NCBI GenBank assembly: GCA_030674155.1
Contig: CM060326.1
Span: forward strand, 12,948,904-12,993,903
Reading direction: 5' to 3'
Source of the DNA: Stramonita haemastoma
Taxonomy: Eukaryota > Mollusca > Gastropoda > Neogastropoda > Muricidae
Length of the DNA: 45,000 nucleotides
The notes beneath the pieces were generated by a model, which saw only the letters and a program-made list of their open reading frames with translations, was not told the origin of the DNA and made no database searches. The translations under genes and the position numbers were made by a program. Below, one piece after another: positions 39,700 through 45,000 of the stretch; position 1 is the first letter of the stretch; each line of letters opens with the position of its first letter.

Positions 39700-40970
39700 T
39701 TATACACATGTGCGTTCACACGCTCATCCACACAGCAGATTTGCACATACGTGCATGCACACATTTAAAGTTTTAAAAAATCATGTGGTGTCAAACAAAC
39801 AGCTTATATCAGTTAGAATGTCACCAATGCCATTATTTATGACTTAAAAAAAAAAAGAATCCATGAAACGTCAATAAGCAATTTATGTCAGATTACAATA
39901 TCTCCATACTTCAGTTCATACTTTATATATTAGAAGGAAGAAAAAGAAAAAACAACAAACGTGACAATACCATATGATAATACCCATCACCACTGAGAGG
40001 AAATAACATAAACACTAACAAACATACAAACAAACAAAAGAAACAAACATAAAACGAAAAACCAAAACAAACAAAATAAACAAAAACAAAAAAGGGGAGG
40101 GGGGGTTGGAACGGATGGGGAGGGGGTATCAAGGAGGGAGGGGAAAACACAAACATTATAGTAATGATTTATGATTATATTAATAAATAAAAACCCTTAC
40201 ACATATGAATAAAAACAAAAAAAAACATAACAAAAAAAGGAAAAAAAAGGCCTTAACCACTGACCAAAGTAATATAAATTTAACAGTTCTTATAGTCCCA
40301 TTAATGAAAGTAATAAAATGAATTCAAAAACTGTTTATACTGAAAACTATTGAACTGGGTAAGAAAACATGCATGAAAAAAATGTCTCCATTCTAGTCAT
40401 CAGATCAGTGGTTTGGTTTTCTCCTTTTGAATTTGCAGATTGTACAGTGTTTACATATATCACTTATGCCCTTTCCTGTTCATAAACAGACTAAAAAAAA
40501 ACACAAAAAAACCTTTCTCCTCCTTCCACATACATTATATAACAAGCCACGTGTAGATTTTTCAGTCACAATAAACCACACGTGAAAGATTTTTAGGGTG
40601 AGCAGAGTTACCAATATATTTAATCTAATCTAAATATAGTTGATTGGATTCATGATTAGTTCTTAAACATTTTTGCATAAGCGCAATAAGTGATTTTTCA
40701 ACTGATTTTTATTTTTGATACATTTTTAATGTTTTGGGAGCTTGTTCCATAAATCACTACCTGAATATAAGAAGCTTGTTTTGTAAAGATTGTTTCTGGG
40801 TCTGGGAAATGTTAGTAGATGGTTAACGTTATGCCTGTGCTCATTAATTTTGAATCTTTTGGTGATCTTGGGAGGGGCATTTCCATTGACAACTTTTTGT
40901 ACAAACAGAGCTTTATTGAAATAAAGCCCGTTTTGGAATTTTGGGGGAGGGGTGTAACCAACTCTTGCTT
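39700..40970. other. AT-rich intergenic, no gene recognised
   Basis: A-rich plus strand with AAAC and GGGG patches at 40015-40145. Sequence near 40735-40800 looks like decayed retroelement to me, but I cannot name a family. Confidence 0.45.
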
Positions 40971-40974
40971 TGAT

Positions 40975-40983
40975 AATGAGGAA

Positions 40984-41017
<34 letters not shown>

Positions 41018-41718
41018 GTAATCTTATTGTTATGGGGATGGTTTTCATCTCGGCCACTTTTGCATTGGTGATAATGATGACAATGATGATAATGATGATG
41101 ATGATGGTGGTGATGATAATAATGATGATGATGATGATAGGGGGAGTATTATGACCAATAAAAGTTGGTCATTCTGGCATTGATGCTGATGATAGGGAGA
41201 GGGATGTGACTAAGTGAAGTGGGCTTCTTTTGCATTGATGATGACGATGACGACGATGGTGATGATGATGATGATGATGATGATAAGTATGATGATGATG
41301 GGGGGAGGGATGTGACTAAGTAAAATGGGCCTCTTTTGCATTGGTGGTGATGATGATGATGATGATGATGATAAGTATGATGTTGATGGGGGGAGGGATG
41401 TGACCAAGTAAAATGGGCCTCTTTTGCATTGATGATGATGACGATAGTGATGATGATGATGATAGTGATGATGATGATGATAGATGATGATGATGACGAT
41501 GATGACGATAGTGATGATGATGATGATGATAGTGATGATGATGATGACGACGATGATAAATAGGATGTTGATGGGGGGAGGGGTGTGATCAAGATAACTG
41601 GACCACTTTTGTTTTCACAATGATGATGATAATGACAAAGATGATAACGATGATGATGATGTTGATGATAATGTTTATAAGGGAATGGATGTGACCAGGA
41701 TAAGTTGGTCACTCTTAC

Positions 41719-41751
<33 letters not shown>

Positions 41752-42262
41752 AAGGGGAGGGGTGTGACCAGGAGATGTGGGCCACATTTGCATTGATGAT
41801 GATGATGATGTTGATGATGATAAATATGACGATGGGGGGAAGGGTGTGACCAAGAGCACTGGGCCACTCTTGCTTTGATGATGATAACGATGACAATGAT
41901 GTTGACGATGACAATAATGATGATAATATTGCTATAGGGAGGGGTTTCATCAAAAGAAATGGGCCAATCTAGCCTTTATGATGATAATGAAGATGATGAT
42001 GATGATAATGATGATGGTGACAATGATGATGATTTGGATGGAGGGGGGGGGGATGTGACCAAGAGAAGTGGGCCACTTTTGCATTGATGATGATGATGAT
42101 GATAGTGATGATGATGATGATAATGATGATGATGATGTGGATAGGGGGAGTATTGTGACCAATAAAAGTTGGCCATTCTGGCATTGATGCTGATGATAGG
42201 GGAGGGATGTGATCAAGTGAAGTGGGCCTCTTTTGCATTGATGATAACGACGATGACGATAG

Positions 42263-42293
<31 letters not shown>

Positions 42294-43321
42294 AATGTTT
42301 GTAAGGGAATGGATGCGACCAGGATAAGTTGGCCACTCTTGCTTTGATGATGATGATAATGATGATGATGATAAGTATGATGTTGATGGGGGGAGGGATG
42401 TGACTAAGTGAAGTGGGGCTCTTTTGCATTGATGATGACAACAACGATGATGGTGATGATGATGATGATGATGATAAGTATGATGTTGATGGGGGGAGGG
42501 ATGTGACTAAGTGAAGTGGGCCTCTTTTGCATTGATGATGACAACAACGATGATGGTGATGATGATGATGATGATGATGATGATAATTATGATGTTGATG
42601 GGGGGAGGGATGTGACTAAGTGAAGTGGGCCTCTTTTGCATTGATGATGACAACAACGATGATGGTGATGATGATGATGATGATAAGTATGATGTTGATG
42701 GGGGGAGGGATGTGACTAAGTGAAGTGGGCCTCTTTTGCATTGATGATGACAACAACGATGATGGTGATGATGATGATGATGATAAGTATGATGTTGATG
42801 GGGGGAGGGATGTGACTAAGTGAAGTGGGCCTCTTTTGCATTGATGATGACAACAACGATGATGGTGATGATGGTGATGTGATGATGATGATGATAAGTA
42901 TGATGTTGATGGGGGAGGGGTGTGACCAAGTGAAGTGGGCCACTTTTGAATTGATGATGATGATGATAATGATGATGGTGATGATGATGATGATAAGTAT
43001 GATGTTGGAGGGGAGATGTGACCAAGTGAAGTGGGCCACTTTTGAATTGATGATGATGATGATAATGATGATGGTGATGATGATGATGATAAGTATGATG
43101 TTGATGGGGGAGGGGTGTGACCAAGAGAATTGGGCCACTTTTGTTTAGACAATGATGATGATGATGATGATAATAATCATATTGCTATGGGGAGGGGTTT
43201 ATCAAAAGAAATGGGCCACTCTAACCTTTATGATGATAATGGTGAAGATGAAGATGATAATGATGATGATAATGTTTATAGGGGAATGGATGTGACCAGG
43301 AGAAGTTGGCCACTACTGCAC

Positions 43322-43352
<31 letters not shown>

Positions 43353-45000
43353 GATAATGATGAAAATGATAAGGGGAGGGGTGTGACCAAGAGAAGTTGG
43401 CCACTCTTGCATTGATGATGAGGATGATAATGATAAAAATGATGATGATGATGTTTGGGGGGGGGGGGGTATGACCAATAGAAGAAGTTGGGCACTCTGG
43501 CATTGATGATGACGATGATGATGATGATGGTGATAATGATAAATATGATGTTGATGAGGGGAAGGGTGTGACCAACTCTTGCTTTAATGATGATGATGAC
43601 GATAATGATGATGACGATAATGATGATGACAATAATAATGATTATTATCTTATTGTTATGGGGATGGGTTTCATCAAAAGATATGGGCCACTCTAGCCAT
43701 TATGATGATAATAAAGATGATGATGATGATGATGATAAAGGGAGGGGCGTGACCAAGAGAAGTTGGCCACTCTTGCTTTGATGATGATAATGATGATGCT
43801 TATGATGATAAGGGGAGAGATGTGACCAAGAGAAGTGGGCCACTCTTCCATTGGTACTGATGATGGATGATGATAATCATGATGATGATGATATAATCAT
43901 GATGGATGATGATAATCATGATGATGATGATGATAGGGGGAGGGGTGTGACCAAGACACTTGAGCCACCTTTTAATTGATGATGATGATGATGATGATGA
44001 TCATGCTAATTGGGAAAGGTGATTTGACCAAGAGAAGTGGGCCACTCTTGTCTTGATAATAATGATGATGATGATGATGATGATAGTGATGATGATGATG
44101 ATGATGTTTATAGGCGGATGGATGTGACCAGAAGTTGGCCACTACTGCATTGATGACGATGATGATAATGGTGGTGGTGATGATAAATATGATGTTGATG
44201 GGGTGTGACCAAGAGAACTGGGCCACTTTTGCTTTGAAGATGACGATGATGATGATGATATTGTTATATGGAAGGGTTTGATCAAAAGAAATGGGCTACT
44301 CTAGTCTTTGTGCTAATGATGATGATGATGATGAAGATGATAATGATGTTTATAAGGGAATGGATGTGATCAGAAGTTGGCCACTAATGCATTGATGATG
44401 ATGCTGCTGCTGCTGATACTGATGATGGTGGAGATGTGGCTAGGGGGAGAGGTGTGACCAAGAGAAGTGAGCCACTTTTGCATTGATGATGGTGGTGATG
44501 ACGATGATGATGATGATGTTAATGTTTATAGGGGGATGCATGTGACCAGGAGAAGTGAGCCACTTTTCATTGATGATGATGACAATGATGATGATGATGT
44601 TTGATAGGGGGAGTATTATGACCAATAGAAGTTGGCCACTCTGGCAATGATGATGATGATAGGGGGAAGGATGTGACCAAGAGAAGTGGATCACTTTCAG
44701 ATTAATGACGATGATGATGATGATGATGATGATGATGATAATGATGATGATGATATGGGGAGGGATGTGACTAATAGAAGTGGATCACTTTCAGAGGGAC
44801 GACGATGATGATGATGATGATAATGATGATGATGATAGGGGGAAGGATGTGACCAAGAGAAGTGGATCACTTTCAGATTGATGATGATGATGATGATAAT
44901 GGTGATGATAATGGTGATGATAAGGGGAGGGGTGTGACCAAGAGAAGTGGGCCACTCTTGCTGTGATGATGACGATGATGATATTATGGGAGGGGTTTGC
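40975..45000 (+). repeat. Composite TGA/ATG minisatellite array, over 4 kb, continues past the window
   Basis: Trinucleotide (GAT)n tracts alternate with 40-55 bp cores. Type A contains GGGGAGGGGTGTGACCAAG and GTGGGCCACTTTTGCATTG. Type B contains TTTATAAGGGAATGGATGTG and CAGGATAAGTTGGCCACTC. Type C contains GCTATAGGGAGGGGTTTCAT and AAAAGAAATGGGCCACTC. Type D contains GGGGGAGTATTATGACCAAT. A nearly homogeneous subarray at about 42395-43115 has unit spacings of 103, 109, 100, 100, 110, 96 and 99 bp. Open frames on both strands (poly-Ser, poly-Ile, poly-His, poly-Met/Asp) are repeat translations. Confidence 0.97.

Noticed and set aside
40700..40850. Possible decayed reverse-transcriptase or LINE fragment
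   Set aside because: Vague resemblance only; no frame or motif could be supported.
41149..41859. 236-codon minus-strand Ser/Ile/His-rich frame, and others like it to 44694
   Set aside because: Repeat translation of the TGA minisatellite; frames change with each indel and all resemble one another because the DNA repeats.

Overview
This window reads as a eukaryotic, animal nuclear genome, most probably a marine gastropod (a caenogastropod-like snail). There are no prokaryotic-style operons. Coding sequence occurs as short exons with GT-AG boundaries, embedded in microsatellite-rich introns. Several dispersed repeats resemble tRNA-derived SINEs that I associate with gastropod genomes. The taxon is an inference from the repeat families and protein divergence, not a measured placement.

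The only protein-coding gene I can support is a 15-exon plus-strand gene from about 16416 to 31529, plus 3' UTR. Its spliced product (about 976 codons) matches the planar cell polarity and ciliogenesis effector Inturned (INTU): a divergent acidic N-terminus, a PDZ-like module, and three longin-type modules of the CCZ1/INTU/HPS4 kind, ending in the conserved YWVVG and VYVCFQDS region. Fourteen of the fifteen exons have a clear acceptor and all internal exons have a clear donor. The reading frame breaks in exon 1 (probably twice), at the exon 5/6 junction, at the exon 9/10 junction and inside exon 11. Single-base assembly errors are the simplest reading; pseudogenisation is possible.

Region by region. 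1-16000 is non-coding: long purine, GT, CA, CT and AT microsatellites, SINE copies at 2298-2591, 2905-3185 and 12740-12815, and a 70-bp tandem repeat at 9267-9530 with an inverted copy at 9958-10032. 16000-31530 is the INTU gene; nearly every long intron carries a long simple repeat, and three exon boundaries (exon 3 donor, exon 8 acceptor, end of the last exon) have been tandemly duplicated. 31530-36900 is 3' UTR and downstream sequence with SINE copies. 37170-38295 is a roughly 410-bp tandem repeat. 38550-40960 is AT-rich with no recognisable gene. 40975-45000 (running off the edge) is a minisatellite in which TGA/ATG trinucleotide tracts alternate with several related 40-55 bp core monomers.

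The candidate novelty is not a new multi-gene system. It is the repeat architecture: duplicated splice sites within INTU, one of which would add exactly 40 open in-frame codons if used; a long TTC/GAA tract just upstream of exon 3; SINE copies that have become nurseries for microsatellites; and the composite TGA minisatellite.
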